Positions 1 through 8,793 of a DNA stretch of 64,000 nt are shown here, one piece after another. The position numbers and the translations under genes were made by a program. The stretch is from Shewanella sp. AS1 (GTDB lineage Bacteria > Pseudomonadota > Gammaproteobacteria > Enterobacterales > Shewanellaceae), in the NCBI RefSeq assembly GCF_021412565.1, contig NZ_JAKCLJ010000001.1, forward strand, positions 372,001-436,000, read 5' to 3'. The notes beneath the pieces were generated by a model, which did no database searches, was not told where the DNA came from, and saw only the letters and a list, made by a program, of their open reading frames with translations. The first letter of the stretch is position 1. The number at the start of each line of letters is the position of its first letter.

Positions 1-36
1 ACTAAAGTAAAATCTGGCATGTAATGCTACCGCAAT

Positions 37-62
37 AAGGGCAAGTTCGCTTGCCCTTTTTT
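37..62 (+). terminator. Intrinsic terminator of an upstream gene
   Basis: A 9-bp perfect stem (AAGGGCAAG / CTTGCCCTT) is closed by a TTCG tetraloop and followed by a T run. It lies before potG, so it probably ends the gene just outside the window. A periplasmic polyamine-binding protein gene would fit there, but it is not visible. Confidence 0.85.
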
Positions 63-136
63 ATCCATCTTTAACAAGTAAAAAATGCAGTAAGTGCCTG
101 CACGTATTTTTTGTGGACATTTTATAGAGAGGCTAT

Positions 137-1273
137 ATGGCTAACAATTCTGGCGTCACAAATAAACCGACTACAAAGACGCAAGGAGACGTGTTGCTGA
201 AGATAGAGAGAGTCAGCAAGCTATTTGATGATGTTCGCGCCGTGGATGATGTGTCATTAAACATTAATCGTGGCGAAATTTTTGCGCTGCTGGGTGGCTC
301 TGGCTCAGGCAAGTCGACTCTATTGCGTATGTTGGCCGGGTTTGAAAAACCATCCGAGGGGCGCATCTTTCTCGATGGGATCGATATTACCGATCTGCCA
401 CCCTATGAACGCCCCATCAATATGATGTTCCAGTCCTATGCCCTTTTTCCCCATATGACGGTGGCACAGAATATCGCCTTTGGCCTGAAACAGGACAAGC
501 TGCCCAAGGAAGAGATAGAGCAACGTGTGAAAGAGATGCTTAAGCTGGTTCACATGGAAGCCTATGCGAAACGTAAGCCCAATCAACTTTCTGGTGGTCA
601 GCGTCAACGTGTGGCGCTGGCACGTTCCTTGGCTAAACGGCCTAAATTACTCCTTCTCGATGAACCCATGGGCGCATTGGACAAGAAGCTGCGTACCCAG
701 ATGCAGCTGGAAGTGGTCGATATTTTAGAATCGGTCGGCGTTACCTGCGTGATGGTCACCCACGATCAGGAAGAGGCGATGACTATGGCTGAGCGCATCG
801 CGATCATGAGCGATGGCTGGATAGTACAAACCGGCACTCCAATGGATATCTACGAGAGTCCGGTCAGCCGCATGGTGGCGGAATTTATCGGCTCGGTAAA
901 TATGTTCGATGCCGATATTCTCGAAGATGAGGTGGACCACTTAGTGCTTCAATCTCGCTCCTTGCCCCAACGTTTTTATGTGGGCTACGGGGTGTCGACC
1001 AGTATTGACAGTACCCAGGTCTGGCTGGCGGTGCGTCCGGAGAAAACCCATATCAGCCGTGAGCAGCCAGAGAGTGAATACAACTGGTGTCAAGGTAAGG
1101 TGGAAGATATCGCCTATCTTGGGGGGATCTCCGTCTACTATGTACGCTTGAGCAATAATCAGTTGGTGCAATCTATGGTGACCAACAGTGATCGCCGCTC
1201 GGATTCCCCCACCTGGGAAGAGAATGTATATGTGAGCTGGGAAGCCGAAAGTGGTGTGGTACTAAGATCATGA
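137..1273 (+). CDS. potG: Putrescine/polyamine ABC transporter ATP-binding protein PotG
   Basis: This is the ATPase subunit that powers polyamine import through PotH and PotI at the inner membrane. The 378-residue protein has the full nucleotide-binding set: Walker A GGSGSGKST at about residues 53-61, the LSGGQ signature at 151-155 and Walker B LLLLDEP at 171-177. The remainder from about residue 260 fits a TOBE-type regulatory domain. The start is preceded by a GAGAGG ribosome site. The stop overlaps the potH start as ATGA, showing tight translational coupling. Polyamine specificity is inferred from similarity to E. coli PotG and from the downstream puuB; a spermidine-type PotA assignment is less likely. 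The substrate-binding protein gene is not in the window. Confidence 0.92.
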   Translation: MANNSGVTNKPTTKTQGDVLLKIERVSKLFDDVRAVDDVSLNINRGEIFALLGGSGSGKSTLLRMLAGFEKPSEGRIFLDGIDITDLPPYERPINMMFQSYALFPHMTVAQNIAFGLKQDKLPKEEIEQRVKEMLKLVHMEAYAKRKPNQLSGGQRQRVALARSLAKRPKLLLLDEPMGALDKKLRTQMQLEVVDILESVGVTCVMVTHDQEEAMTMAERIAIMSDGWIVQTGTPMDIYESPVSRMVAEFIGSVNMFDADILEDEVDHLVLQSRSLPQRFYVGYGVSTSIDSTQVWLAVRPEKTHISREQPESEYNWCQGKVEDIAYLGGISVYYVRLSNNQLVQSMVTNSDRRSDSPTWEENVYVSWEAESGVVLRS

Positions 1274-2193
1274 GTGAGGTTGGCATGATGAAAAATCTGC
1301 TGAAAATGCGACTGCCTAAGGGGCAGTGCTGGACAATTGGGGTACCTTATCTTTGGCTCTTGATGTTCTTTGCGTTGCCTTTTGCCATCGTATTAAAGAT
1401 CAGTTTGTCCTCACCGGCGATAGCCATTCCCCCTTACGATGCTTTGTTTCAATATGCTGATGAAACTTTGCAGATCATATTGAATCTGGGGAATTATCTA
1501 CTGGTGTTTGATGATCATCTTTATTTGAATGCCTATCTGGGTTCACTGAAGATGGCCTGTATCACGACTATGGGTTGTTTGCTGATTGGCTATCCCATGG
1601 CCTATGCCATCGCCAGAGCGCCTAAACAGCATCAAACCGTGTTGATTCTGCTGGTGATGTTGCCCTCCTGGACCTCATTTCTTATTCGGGTTTATGCCTG
1701 GATGGGGATCTTAAGCAATAATGGTGTGATCAATAACGTCTTGATGTGGTTAGGGGTGATCTCCGAGCCGATTCAGATGCTCAATACCAACTTTGCTGTG
1801 TATGTAGGCATTATTTATACCTATTTGCCCTTTATGATCTTACCTCTGTACGCCAACTTATCTCAGCTCGACGGCAGCTTGCTTGAGGCGGCGGCAGATC
1901 TTGGTTCCCGCAGCTTAAACACCTTTTGGAAAATTACCTTGCCTCTGTCTCGGGGCGGCGTGATCGCTGGCTCCATGTTGGTGTTTATTCCTGTGGTGGG
2001 TGAGTTTGTGATCCCTGAGCTGCTCGGCGGCCCTGACTCGCTCATGATAGGTAAGGTACTGTGGCAGGAGTTCTTCAATAACCGTGACTGGCCGGTGGCA
2101 TCTTCCCTGGCGATAGTGATGTTAGCCTTGCTAATCATCCCCATAACACTCTTCCATCGTTATCAGTCCAGAAGTATGGAGAATAAAGCATGA
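1270..2193 (+). CDS. potH: Putrescine/polyamine ABC transporter permease PotH
   Basis: This is one of the two membrane subunits of the polyamine importer. The 307-residue protein has about six hydrophobic segments. The cytoplasmic coupling motif of ABC importers is clear: EAA at residues 206-208 with the conserved Gly at 212, which docks on the PotG ATPase. The chosen ATG overlaps the potG stop by 4 bp. A start at the Met-Met pair six residues in is possible. The 3' end overlaps potI by 4 bp, so the three genes form one coupled unit. Confidence 0.92.
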   Translation: MSEVGMMKNLLKMRLPKGQCWTIGVPYLWLLMFFALPFAIVLKISLSSPAIAIPPYDALFQYADETLQIILNLGNYLLVFDDHLYLNAYLGSLKMACITTMGCLLIGYPMAYAIARAPKQHQTVLILLVMLPSWTSFLIRVYAWMGILSNNGVINNVLMWLGVISEPIQMLNTNFAVYVGIIYTYLPFMILPLYANLSQLDGSLLEAAADLGSRSLNTFWKITLPLSRGGVIAGSMLVFIPVVGEFVIPELLGGPDSLMIGKVLWQEFFNNRDWPVASSLAIVMLALLIIPITLFHRYQSRSMENKA

Positions 2194-3017
2194 TTAAGGG
2201 ATTAAGAAAACTCAGCTTCTCGACTGTGATGCTGTGGCTGGGGATGTTTTTCCTCTATGCCCCTATGTTTATCTTGGTTTTTTACTCTTTTAACGAGTCA
2301 AAACTAGTGACTGTCTGGGGCGGCTTCTCCGCTAAATGGTATGGCGAACTGTTCCGCGACGAACAGATCCTCGATGCGGTTTGGACCAGTTTGAAGGTGG
2401 CCTTCTTCGCCTCTTCCATGGCGGTGATCCTAGGCACTATGGCGGCCTTTGTGATGACACGTTTTGCCCGCTCTTGGGGCAAGCTGACGCTGTCGAATAT
2501 GATCACGGCGCCGCTGGTAATGCCAGAGGTGATCACGGGTCTGTCGCTCCTGCTGCTGTTTGTGCACATGGCAGACTTGCTGGGTTGGCCTGCCGAGCGT
2601 GGCATGCTGACTGTGTGGATCGCGCACTCGACCTTCTGTTCGGCTTATGTGGCCGTTGTGGTGTCATCGCGTCTGCGAGAGCTGGATCTGTCGATAGAGG
2701 AGGCGGCACAGGATCTGGGTGCGACGCCACTCAAGACCTTCTTCTATATCACTGTGCCCATGATCTCACCGGCCTTGATCGCCGGTTGGTTACTCTCTTT
2801 CAGTCTGTCGTTGGATGACTTGGTGATCGCCAGCTTTACCTCGGGTCCGGGTGCAACCACCCTGCCTATGGTGGTGTTCTCATCGGTCAGACTCGGGGTG
2901 TCTCCAAAGATCAACGCATTAGCGACGCTGATCATCCTTATCGTATCTCTGATTGCCTTTATCTCCTGGTATATGGCAAGACGCGCCGATAAGCGAAGCC
3001 GCATGGTCAGCGAGTAA
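2190..3017 (+). CDS. potI: Putrescine/polyamine ABC transporter permease PotI
   Basis: This is the second permease of the importer, pairing with PotH to form the channel. The 275-residue protein starts with a membrane segment at about 12-33 and carries the EAA loop at residues 171-173 (EEAAQDLGATP). Its length is normal for PotI or PotC. It begins in a 4-bp ATGA overlap with potH. About 90 bp separate it from puuB; that gap contains a strong hairpin without a T tract, so readthrough into puuB is plausible. Confidence 0.92.
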   Translation: MIKGLRKLSFSTVMLWLGMFFLYAPMFILVFYSFNESKLVTVWGGFSAKWYGELFRDEQILDAVWTSLKVAFFASSMAVILGTMAAFVMTRFARSWGKLTLSNMITAPLVMPEVITGLSLLLLFVHMADLLGWPAERGMLTVWIAHSTFCSAYVAVVVSSRLRELDLSIEEAAQDLGATPLKTFFYITVPMISPALIAGWLLSFSLSLDDLVIASFTSGPGATTLPMVVFSSVRLGVSPKINALATLIILIVSLIAFISWYMARRADKRSRMVSE

Positions 3018-3045
3018 CGCCCCTCTCTGCAAGGATTTGACCTCG

Positions 3046-3071
3046 GGCGAGCAGGGAGTTTCCTGCTCGCC
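3046..3071 (+). promoter_or_regulatory. Non-terminator hairpin between potI and puuB
   Basis: The arms GGCGAGCAGG and CCTGCTCGCC pair perfectly over 10 bp around a 6-nt loop. No T run follows. It could stabilise the upstream mRNA, partly attenuate transcription, or be a processing site. The role is inference only. Confidence 0.5.
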
Positions 3072-3116
3072 AGGACAAAGCAAACAACAATCATTATAAG
3101 GATTTAGGTGGTTTTT

Positions 3117-4403
3117 ATGCATTGCACTCCTCACGCAAATTCCTATTATGCCGCGTCGGCAAACAATAAGCAGTTACGTGCCAAGCTAGCCGATAATATC
3201 GAAACCGATGTGTGCATTATCGGCGCAGGTTATACAGGTCTGTCATCGGCTATCCATCTGCTCGAACTGGGATTTAAGGTAACAGTACTGGAAGCTGCGC
3301 GGGTGGGATTTGGCGCTTCGGGTCGCAATGGCGGCCAGATAGTCAACAGCTTCAGCCGTGACATAGACACCATAGAGAAAACCGTTGGCGTGGAGCAGGG
3401 CAAACTGTTTGGCGAGATGGCGTTTCAGGGCGGTCGCATCCTTAAGCAGTTGGTTGCTAAATACAATATTCAATGCGATCTCAAAGATGGCGGTGTGTTT
3501 GCTGCGCTAAACAGTAAGCAGATGGGGCACTTAGAAGCGCAAAAAGCCCTATGGGAAAAGCACGGCCATCTGGGGCATCTTGAGATGCTAGACAGCAAAG
3601 GAATTCGCTCTGTCGTCGATTCAGAGCGTTATGTAGGCGGTTTGCTGGATAAAAGCGGTGGCCATATCCATCCACTGAATCTGGCGCTGGGTGAGGCCGA
3701 TGCGGTTGAATCTTTAGGTGGGCAAATTTTCGAAGATTCGGCCGTGATTAAAGTAGAGCAGGGTGAGAATCCTGTGATCCACACGGCCGAAGGCTCGGTA
3801 AAATCTAAGTTTGTGATAGTGGCCGGTAACGCCTACCTTAAAGGCCTGCTACCTGAGCTACAGGCGAAATCTATGCCCTGTGGCACCCAAGTGATCACAA
3901 CCGAGCCTTTAGGTGACGAGCTGGCGCATCAGTTGCTGCCTCAGGACTACTGTGTTGAAGATTGTAACTATCTGCTGGATTATTTCCGTTTGTCGGGGGA
4001 CAAGCGTCTTATCTATGGTGGTGGTGTGGTTTATGGCGCGCGGGATCCCGCCGATATTGAGGCCATTATTCGCCCCAAAATGCTGCAGACTTTTCCTCAG
4101 CTTAAAGATGTTAAAATTGACTTTACTTGGACGGGTAACTTCCTGCTGACCCTGTCGCGTCTGCCTCAGGTGGGTCGTATCGGCAAGAATATCTACTATT
4201 CACAAGGCTGTAGCGGTCATGGGGTCACTTATACCCATCTGGCGGGACAGATCCTTGCTGAAACCATCAATGGTCAGGCAAAACGTTTCGATGCCTTTGC
4301 CAGCCTGCCTCACTATCCTTTCCCAGGTGGCCACCTGCTGCAGGTACCTTTCTCCGCCATCGGCGCCTGGTACTACAGCATGCGGGATAAGTTGGGGATT
4401 TAA
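3117..4403 (+). CDS. puuB: Gamma-glutamylputrescine oxidase PuuB
   Basis: This FAD-dependent amine oxidase converts gamma-glutamylputrescine to the aldehyde in the Puu pathway of putrescine breakdown. The protein aligns closely with E. coli PuuB as I recall it, from the N-terminal SYYAAS segment through the dinucleotide-binding GAGYTG motif near residues 36-41 and the GFGASGRNGGQ flavin segment to the LPHYPFPGG tail. The ATG at 3117 gives 428 residues; a GTG nine bases upstream is in frame but less likely. It follows potGHI on the same strand, which links import to catabolism. No gamma-glutamylputrescine synthetase gene is present in the window. Confidence 0.9.
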   Translation: MHCTPHANSYYAASANNKQLRAKLADNIETDVCIIGAGYTGLSSAIHLLELGFKVTVLEAARVGFGASGRNGGQIVNSFSRDIDTIEKTVGVEQGKLFGEMAFQGGRILKQLVAKYNIQCDLKDGGVFAALNSKQMGHLEAQKALWEKHGHLGHLEMLDSKGIRSVVDSERYVGGLLDKSGGHIHPLNLALGEADAVESLGGQIFEDSAVIKVEQGENPVIHTAEGSVKSKFVIVAGNAYLKGLLPELQAKSMPCGTQVITTEPLGDELAHQLLPQDYCVEDCNYLLDYFRLSGDKRLIYGGGVVYGARDPADIEAIIRPKMLQTFPQLKDVKIDFTWTGNFLLTLSRLPQVGRIGKNIYYSQGCSGHGVTYTHLAGQILAETINGQAKRFDAFASLPHYPFPGGHLLQVPFSAIGAWYYSMRDKLGI

Positions 4404-4426
4404 TAGCTAACAGCTTACTTATTTTG

Positions 4427-4449
4427 AAGCCCGCATTAGCGGGCTTTTT
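4427..4449 (+). terminator. Terminator after puuB
   Basis: AAGCCCGC and GCGGGCTT form an 8-bp stem with an ATTA loop, followed by TTTC. It lies 23 bp after the puuB stop. Confidence 0.85.
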
Positions 4450-4574
4450 CATTTAAAGGTCTGAAATTGGTATGTTAATGAGGATAAAGCTCGTCTTGTG
4501 AAGTGCTGGCGAGGTGCCATTTGTATTTGCTTGAAAAGCAGTTGACTCAATTTTGCACGCGTTTGCATCAAGAA

Positions 4575-4614
4575 GTGCGATATATGTGCGATATATGTGC
4601 GATATATGTGCGAT
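4575..4614. repeat. Short tandem repeat, 11-bp unit GTGCGATATAT
   Basis: Three full copies of GTGCGATATAT plus seven bases of a fourth lie in the gap between puuB and the tRNA gene. No gene covers it: the only long reading frame here also runs through the tRNA gene and is not credible. The rest of the 4450-4664 gap shows nothing I recognise. Confidence 0.9.
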
Positions 4615-4664
4615 GGAACCTAAGTTCATGGCGTTTGCTACGGGTGTTTACTGAATTCAAGGCA

Positions 4665-4691
4665 CAAAAAAGCCCATTGAATCAATGGGCT
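4665..4691 (-). terminator. Terminator of the tRNA-Ile2 gene
   Basis: Read on the minus strand, AGCCCATTG pairs with CAATGGGCT around a 3-nt loop and is followed by six T residues. It lies 15 bp beyond the tRNA 3' end. Confidence 0.85.
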
Positions 4692-4706
4692 AGATTGTTT
4701 TTGATT

Positions 4707-4783
4707 TGGTGGCCCCTCACAGACTTGAACTGTGGACCTAACGATTATGAGTCGTGTGCTCTAACCAACTGAGCTAAGGGGCC
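4707..4783 (-). tRNA. ileX: tRNA-Ile2 (anticodon CAU, read as lysidine-AU)
   Basis: The 77-nt cloverleaf includes an encoded CCA. The acceptor stem begins GGCCCCT, the anticodon loop is CTCATAA, and the T loop is TTCAAGT. A CAU anticodon could mean methionine, but the acceptor closely matches E. coli ileX, including C4-G69 and C5-G68, which are recognition features of the lysidine synthetase TilS for minor tRNA-Ile2. In E. coli ileX also lies next to rpoD, as here. The outermost anticodon-stem pair (27-43) is a C-U mismatch, where I recall a G-U wobble in E. coli. It has its own promoter and terminator. Confidence 0.88.
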
Positions 4784-4819
4784 GACTTAAGATAGTCGTC
4801 ACTATCGAAAGCGCAAAAG

Positions 4820-4848
4820 AGTATACGAGGTTTGTTTGCGCTTGTCAC
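4820..4848 (-). promoter_or_regulatory. Sigma-70 promoter of the tRNA-Ile2 gene
   Basis: On the minus strand a -35 box GTGACA is separated by exactly 17 bp from a -10 box TATACT, about 37 bp upstream of the mature tRNA 5' end. A small hairpin (GATAGT / ACTATC, 4791-4806) lies in the short leader. Confidence 0.7.
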
Positions 4849-4936
4849 CCCAGAAAACCACTCAATTCCTCAGTTTGGATTCAAGTGGTTATCTGTTAAT
4901 CAATCCCTTGGTGTCAGGCTTTGATCATTGCGGCTT

Positions 4937-4965
4937 AACAAAAAGCCCAGCGGCTGCCGGGCTTT
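4937..4965 (-). terminator. Terminator after rpoD
   Basis: A 10-bp stem with one G-U pair (AAAGCCCGGC / GCTGGGCTTT on the minus strand) is followed by a T-rich stretch. It lies 25 bp past the rpoD stop and separates the operon from the tRNA unit. Confidence 0.8.
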
Positions 4966-4989
4966 AATCTGGTCAATGTAGCGAGAGAC

Positions 4990-6840
4990 TTATTCGTCGA
5001 GGAAGGACTTTAAGATCTCTGAGCGGGAAGGGTGACGCAGCTTACGCAATGCCTTGGCTTCTATCTGACGGATACGCTCACGAGTCACGTCAAACTGCTT
5101 ACCAACTTCTTCCAGCGTGTGGTCGGTATTCATATCGATACCGAAACGCATCCGCAGCACCTTGGCTTCGCGGGCGGTGAGGCCGGCTAAGACTTCGTGA
5201 GTGGCGTTCTTCAAGCTTTCGCCTGTGGCGCTGTCCAATGGCAGTTCTAGGGTGGTGTCCTCGATAAAATCACCTAAATGGGAATCTTCATCATCGCCGA
5301 TAGGGGTTTCCATCGAGATTGGCTCTTTGGCTATCTTAAGTACCTTGCGGATCTTGTCTTCCGGCATCAACATGCGCTCGGCCAGCTCTTCGGGTGAAGG
5401 CTCGCGCCCCATCTCTTGCAGCATTTGTCGAGAAATACGGTTGAGTTTGTTGATGGTTTCGATCATGTGTACCGGGATACGAATAGTTCGCGCCTGATCG
5501 GCAATCGAACGGGTGATCGCCTGACGGATCCACCAGGTCGCATAGGTCGAGAACTTGTAACCACGGCGGTATTCGAACTTGTCTACCGCCTTCATCAGGC
5601 CGATGTTACCCTCCTGAATGAGATCCAGGAACTGCAGACCACGGTTGGTGTACTTCTTGGCGATAGAGATAACCAGACGCAAGTTCGCCTCTACCATCTC
5701 TTTCTTAGCGCGGCGCGCCTTGGCTTCACCGATCGACATGCGGCGGTTGATATCTTTGATGGCTGCGATGGCTAGGCCTGTTTCGTTCTCTATGGCATCG
5801 AGTTTAGCGCGGCAACGCTGCACGTCGTCGGCAACCATCTCTAAACCTTCGGCATAAGGCTTCTTGGCGGCGATCTCTTCGTTAAACCAGGCGATGCTGC
5901 TTTCGTTGCTAGTATAAACCTTAACGAAATTTTTCTTCGGCATCTTGGCCTGTTCGACACACAGTTTCATGATGAGGCGCTCTTGAACACGCACCTTGTC
6001 CATCATTTCACGCATGTTTTTCACTAAGCGATCGAACTGCTTAGGGACTAAACGGAACTCTTTGAAGATTTCACCGATTTCGAACAGTGCTGCAGTCGCT
6101 TCTGGATGCTCACGGCCTTTGTCGGCAATGATCTTTAATGTGCGCTCGTGGGCGTCACGCAGCTGAGAGAAACGCTCACGCGCTTCTTCTGGATCGGGCC
6201 CTTTAGGTGAGTCGTCCTCACTGACGCTGTCATCATCGTCATCATCGTCATCATCATCGTCATCTTCATCGTCGAGATCTTCATCCGACAGTTCAGAGCC
6301 GATGTGGGTTGCGGTAGGTGCAACGTCTTCAGCGTTAGGATCAACAAATCCAGAGATAATGTCTGATAGTCTGACTTCTTCAGCTTCGTAGCGGTCGTAT
6401 TGCTCCAGGATCATGGCGATCGCTTGAGGATATTCGGCTACTGAAGCTTGAACTGTGTTAATACCTTCTTCAATGCGCTTGGCGATTACGATTTCGCCTT
6501 CGCGGGTAAGAAGTTCAACTGTGCCCATCTCGCGCATATACATGCGCACTGGGTCAGTGGTACGTCCCAGTTCTGCTTCTACCGTCGCTAACGCGGCGGC
6601 GGCTTCTTCGGCAGCATCCTCATCGGTGCTGTCTTCAGACATCATGATCTCATCGGCATCCGGCGCCTGTTCGTAGACGCGAATACCCATGTCATTAATC
6701 ATCTGGATAATATCTTCGATTTGGTCAGAATCGACCATATCTGCAGGTAAGTGGTCGTTCACTTCTGCATAGGTTAGATAACCTTGCTCTTTACCTTTGG
6801 CAAGCAACAGTTTCAGTTGCGACTGCGGAGTATGCTCCAT
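4990..6840 (-). CDS. rpoD: RNA polymerase primary sigma factor RpoD (sigma-70)
   Basis: This is the housekeeping sigma factor. The 616-residue protein matches E. coli RpoD across region 1.1, region 1.2 ([20 protein letters not shown]), the non-conserved region, regions 2-3 ([17 protein letters not shown]) and region 4 ([19 protein letters not shown]). I chose the ATG at 6840 ([10 protein letters not shown]) because it matches the E. coli N-terminus; the open frame continues 21 codons upstream. The non-conserved region contains a run of 12 Asp residues. It is the last gene of the rpsU-yqeY-dnaG-rpoD operon. The 128-bp gap after dnaG could hold an extra promoter. Confidence 0.98.
   Translation of the reverse strand: MEHTPQSQLKLLLAKGKEQGYLTYAEVNDHLPADMVDSDQIEDIIQMINDMGIRVYEQAPDADEIMMSEDSTDEDAAEEAAAALATVEAELGRTTDPVRMYMREMGTVELLTREGEIVIAKRIEEGINTVQASVAEYPQAIAMILEQYDRYEAEEVRLSDIISGFVDPNAEDVAPTATHIGSELSDEDLDDEDDDDDDDDDDDDSVSEDDSPKGPDPEEARERFSQLRDAHERTLKIIADKGREHPEATAALFEIGEIFKEFRLVPKQFDRLVKNMREMMDKVRVQERLIMKLCVEQAKMPKKNFVKVYTSNESSIAWFNEEIAAKKPYAEGLEMVADDVQRCRAKLDAIENETGLAIAAIKDINRRMSIGEAKARRAKKEMVEANLRLVISIAKKYTNRGLQFLDLIQEGNIGLMKAVDKFEYRRGYKFSTYATWWIRQAITRSIADQARTIRIPVHMIETINKLNRISRQMLQEMGREPSPEELAERMLMPEDKIRKVLKIAKEPISMETPIGDDEDSHLGDFIEDTTLELPLDSATGESLKNATHEVLAGLTAREAKVLRMRFGIDMNTDHTLEEVGKQFDVTRERIRQIEAKALRKLRHPSRSEILKSFLDE
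6229..6264 (-). repeat. Poly-Asp codon run (12 GAT/GAC codons) inside rpoD
   Basis: Twelve consecutive Asp codons lie in the acidic non-conserved region of sigma-70. The GAT/GAC pattern is a near-perfect trinucleotide repeat and could change length by slippage without a frameshift. Confidence 0.9.
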
Positions 6841-6968
6841 AGATATCATCCAAGTTGGGTAACTGTTAAACGACGGGCAAACGAATGCCGCGCAAATCGT
6901 CAATTATAGCCGTGTGTAGTTTGCTGTGCTAGTCCAAGTCATTACTTATTGAGACAAATTTCTCGTTT

Positions 6969-8696
6969 TTAAGTTCGACTCTGCATCACAGCAATGAGCT
7001 TTTGAAGCTGCATTCTCTCTTCTTTAGTATGCTGCTGTTTTAAGCTCAGTTCCTGATAGCGTTGCTCAATATATTGGTTGTTCAACCATATCAGGGCTTT
7101 TTTGAACTCTTGCTGCAAATTCTCATCCGCCACTTGATGTTCCCATTGGGTCAGTTTCTTCAGGGTGTCTAATTTGTCATCACCTCTGAACTGTTCAAGT
7201 AGTTGTGCGCTGTTTATTTTGTCGGTTCGAGTTCTGTCTAATAAGAGGGCAAGCAGATCTATGCCTTCCATCTTGATATGTTTTAACGCTGGTTGCTCAG
7301 GTAGTTGATTGCCCAAGTGAGGATGTTGAACCAGCAGTGCGATGGCTAGTCGCAGTGGGGTTCCCCGTCCTTTAAGCGCTTTATTTTGTAAACTTTGACT
7401 AGGTTTTATCGCTTTAAATCCGAGTTTGCGTTTAAGCTCTTCGGCGCTGTTCATACCCAGTTTATAGGCCAGATTATCCAGTAATAAACTTTGTAAAACC
7501 GTATCTTGTACCTTTTCAATGAGCGCCATTGCCTGTTTGGCTAATGTCCCTTTATCGGCACCATGACGGTCAGCTAAAGTATCGAAAAGAAACTCGGGTA
7601 ATAATTTGGCCTGAGTGATCAACTGTTCGAATGCCTCTTTGCCTACCTGTCTGACTAATGAGTCCGGATCTTCTCCCTGGGGAAGGAACATAAATTTCAC
7701 CAGATCCCCAGGTTTTATCAAGGGCAGCGCCGTTTCGAGCGCGCGCCAGGCGGCTTCATATCCAGCCTTGTCACCGTCATAGCAGCAGATAACCTCTTTG
7801 GCACTACGTAATAATAGCTGGAATTGCTCTGCCGTGGTCGATGTGCCCAGAGAGGCGACCGCATAATCCACATCAAATTGCGCCAGGGCCACCACATCCA
7901 TATAGCCTTCAACTATCAAGATCTGTTTGGGATCACGGTGGCGCTGTTTCAGCTCATATAAGCCATAGAGTTCATGACCCTTATGAAATATGGGCGTTTC
8001 AGGGGAATTCAAGTATTTGGGCGTGCCATCACCCAGCACTCGGCCGCCAAAGCCTATTACTCGGCCGCGTCTGTCCCGGATCGGGAACATGAGGCGATCG
8101 CGAAAACGGTCGTAGCGTTTGCCATTGTCGTTCTCAATCACCATACCAGCGGTGAGCAGTTTGTCCTGCGCGTCCTGACTCGGGCGATAACGTCCCAGTA
8201 AGCCATCCCAACCATCGGGGGCAAAACCGATATTAAAGTCTTGGATAACCTTGTCGGACAAGCCTCGACGTTCGAGGTAATCCAGCACTTTTTGCTTGTC
8301 CGTATGTTGGCGCAGCTGGCTCTGGTAGAAGCGACTCGCTTCTTCCATCAGTTGATAGAGATCCCGGCTTAAGCCTTCATCGCGGCGCTTACCTGTGCCT
8401 TGTTCTCTTGGTACTTCAAGACCGAGCTGGCCGGCTAACTCCTCTATGGCATCGACAAAATCGAGTCTGTCATATTCCATGACAAAGTCGATGGCGTTGC
8501 CATGGGCGCCACAGCCAAAACAGTGATAAAATTGCTTATCTCGACTGACAGTAAATGAAGGTGATTTTTCGCTGTGAAATGGACAGCAGGCAGAATGGTT
8601 TTTTCCCGCCTTCTTCAGGGGGACCTTAGCATCGATAAGATCGACTATATCGGTACGAGCTACAAGCTCATTGATAAAATCACGAGGTATCGCCAT
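6969..8696 (-). CDS. dnaG: DNA primase DnaG
   Basis: DnaG makes RNA primers for replication together with the DnaB helicase. The 575-residue length is close to E. coli DnaG. The N-terminal CHC2 zinc finger is visible (CPFHSEKSPSF...HCFGCGAHG, about residues 38-67), followed by the catalytic core, the TOPRIM segment (ILIVEGYMDVVAL, about residue 260) and a helical C-terminal helicase-binding domain. It lies between yqeY and rpoD. A hairpin with a T-rich tail upstream (8751-8772) could lower its expression relative to rpsU, as known for the E. coli operon. Confidence 0.97.
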   Translation of the reverse strand: MAIPRDFINELVARTDIVDLIDAKVPLKKAGKNHSACCPFHSEKSPSFTVSRDKQFYHCFGCGAHGNAIDFVMEYDRLDFVDAIEELAGQLGLEVPREQGTGKRRDEGLSRDLYQLMEEASRFYQSQLRQHTDKQKVLDYLERRGLSDKVIQDFNIGFAPDGWDGLLGRYRPSQDAQDKLLTAGMVIENDNGKRYDRFRDRLMFPIRDRRGRVIGFGGRVLGDGTPKYLNSPETPIFHKGHELYGLYELKQRHRDPKQILIVEGYMDVVALAQFDVDYAVASLGTSTTAEQFQLLLRSAKEVICCYDGDKAGYEAAWRALETALPLIKPGDLVKFMFLPQGEDPDSLVRQVGKEAFEQLITQAKLLPEFLFDTLADRHGADKGTLAKQAMALIEKVQDTVLQSLLLDNLAYKLGMNSAEELKRKLGFKAIKPSQSLQNKALKGRGTPLRLAIALLVQHPHLGNQLPEQPALKHIKMEGIDLLALLLDRTRTDKINSAQLLEQFRGDDKLDTLKKLTQWEHQVADENLQQEFKKALIWLNNQYIEQRYQELSLKQQHTKEERMQLQKLIAVMQSRT

Positions 8697-8737
8697 TGCT
8701 GTATAAATGCCGCCTTTTCGCGAAACAGAATAGAAAT

Positions 8738-8772
8738 AATATAAACAAACAAGCCGCGCTAATGCACGGCTT
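8738..8772 (-). terminator. Internal attenuator-like hairpin between yqeY and dnaG
   Basis: On the minus strand AAGCCGTG pairs with CGCGGCTT (8 bp, one G-U) around a 6-nt loop, followed by the T-rich TGTTTGTTTATATT. It lies 22 bp after the yqeY stop. In E. coli a partial terminator after rpsU limits dnaG transcription; this hairpin sits in the equivalent place, after the inserted yqeY. Confidence 0.6.
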
Positions 8773-8793
8773 ATTCATACACTGAAGACTAAC

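Noticed and set aside
4503-4772. 89-codon reading frame on the plus strand
   Set aside because: It runs through the 11-bp repeat, the tRNA terminator and most of the tRNA gene in antisense, so it is a chance frame.
4707-4783. tRNA-Met reading of the CAU anticodon
   Set aside because: The acceptor stem and rpoD linkage match E. coli ileX, including C4-G69 and C5-G68, so tRNA-Ile2 is preferred.
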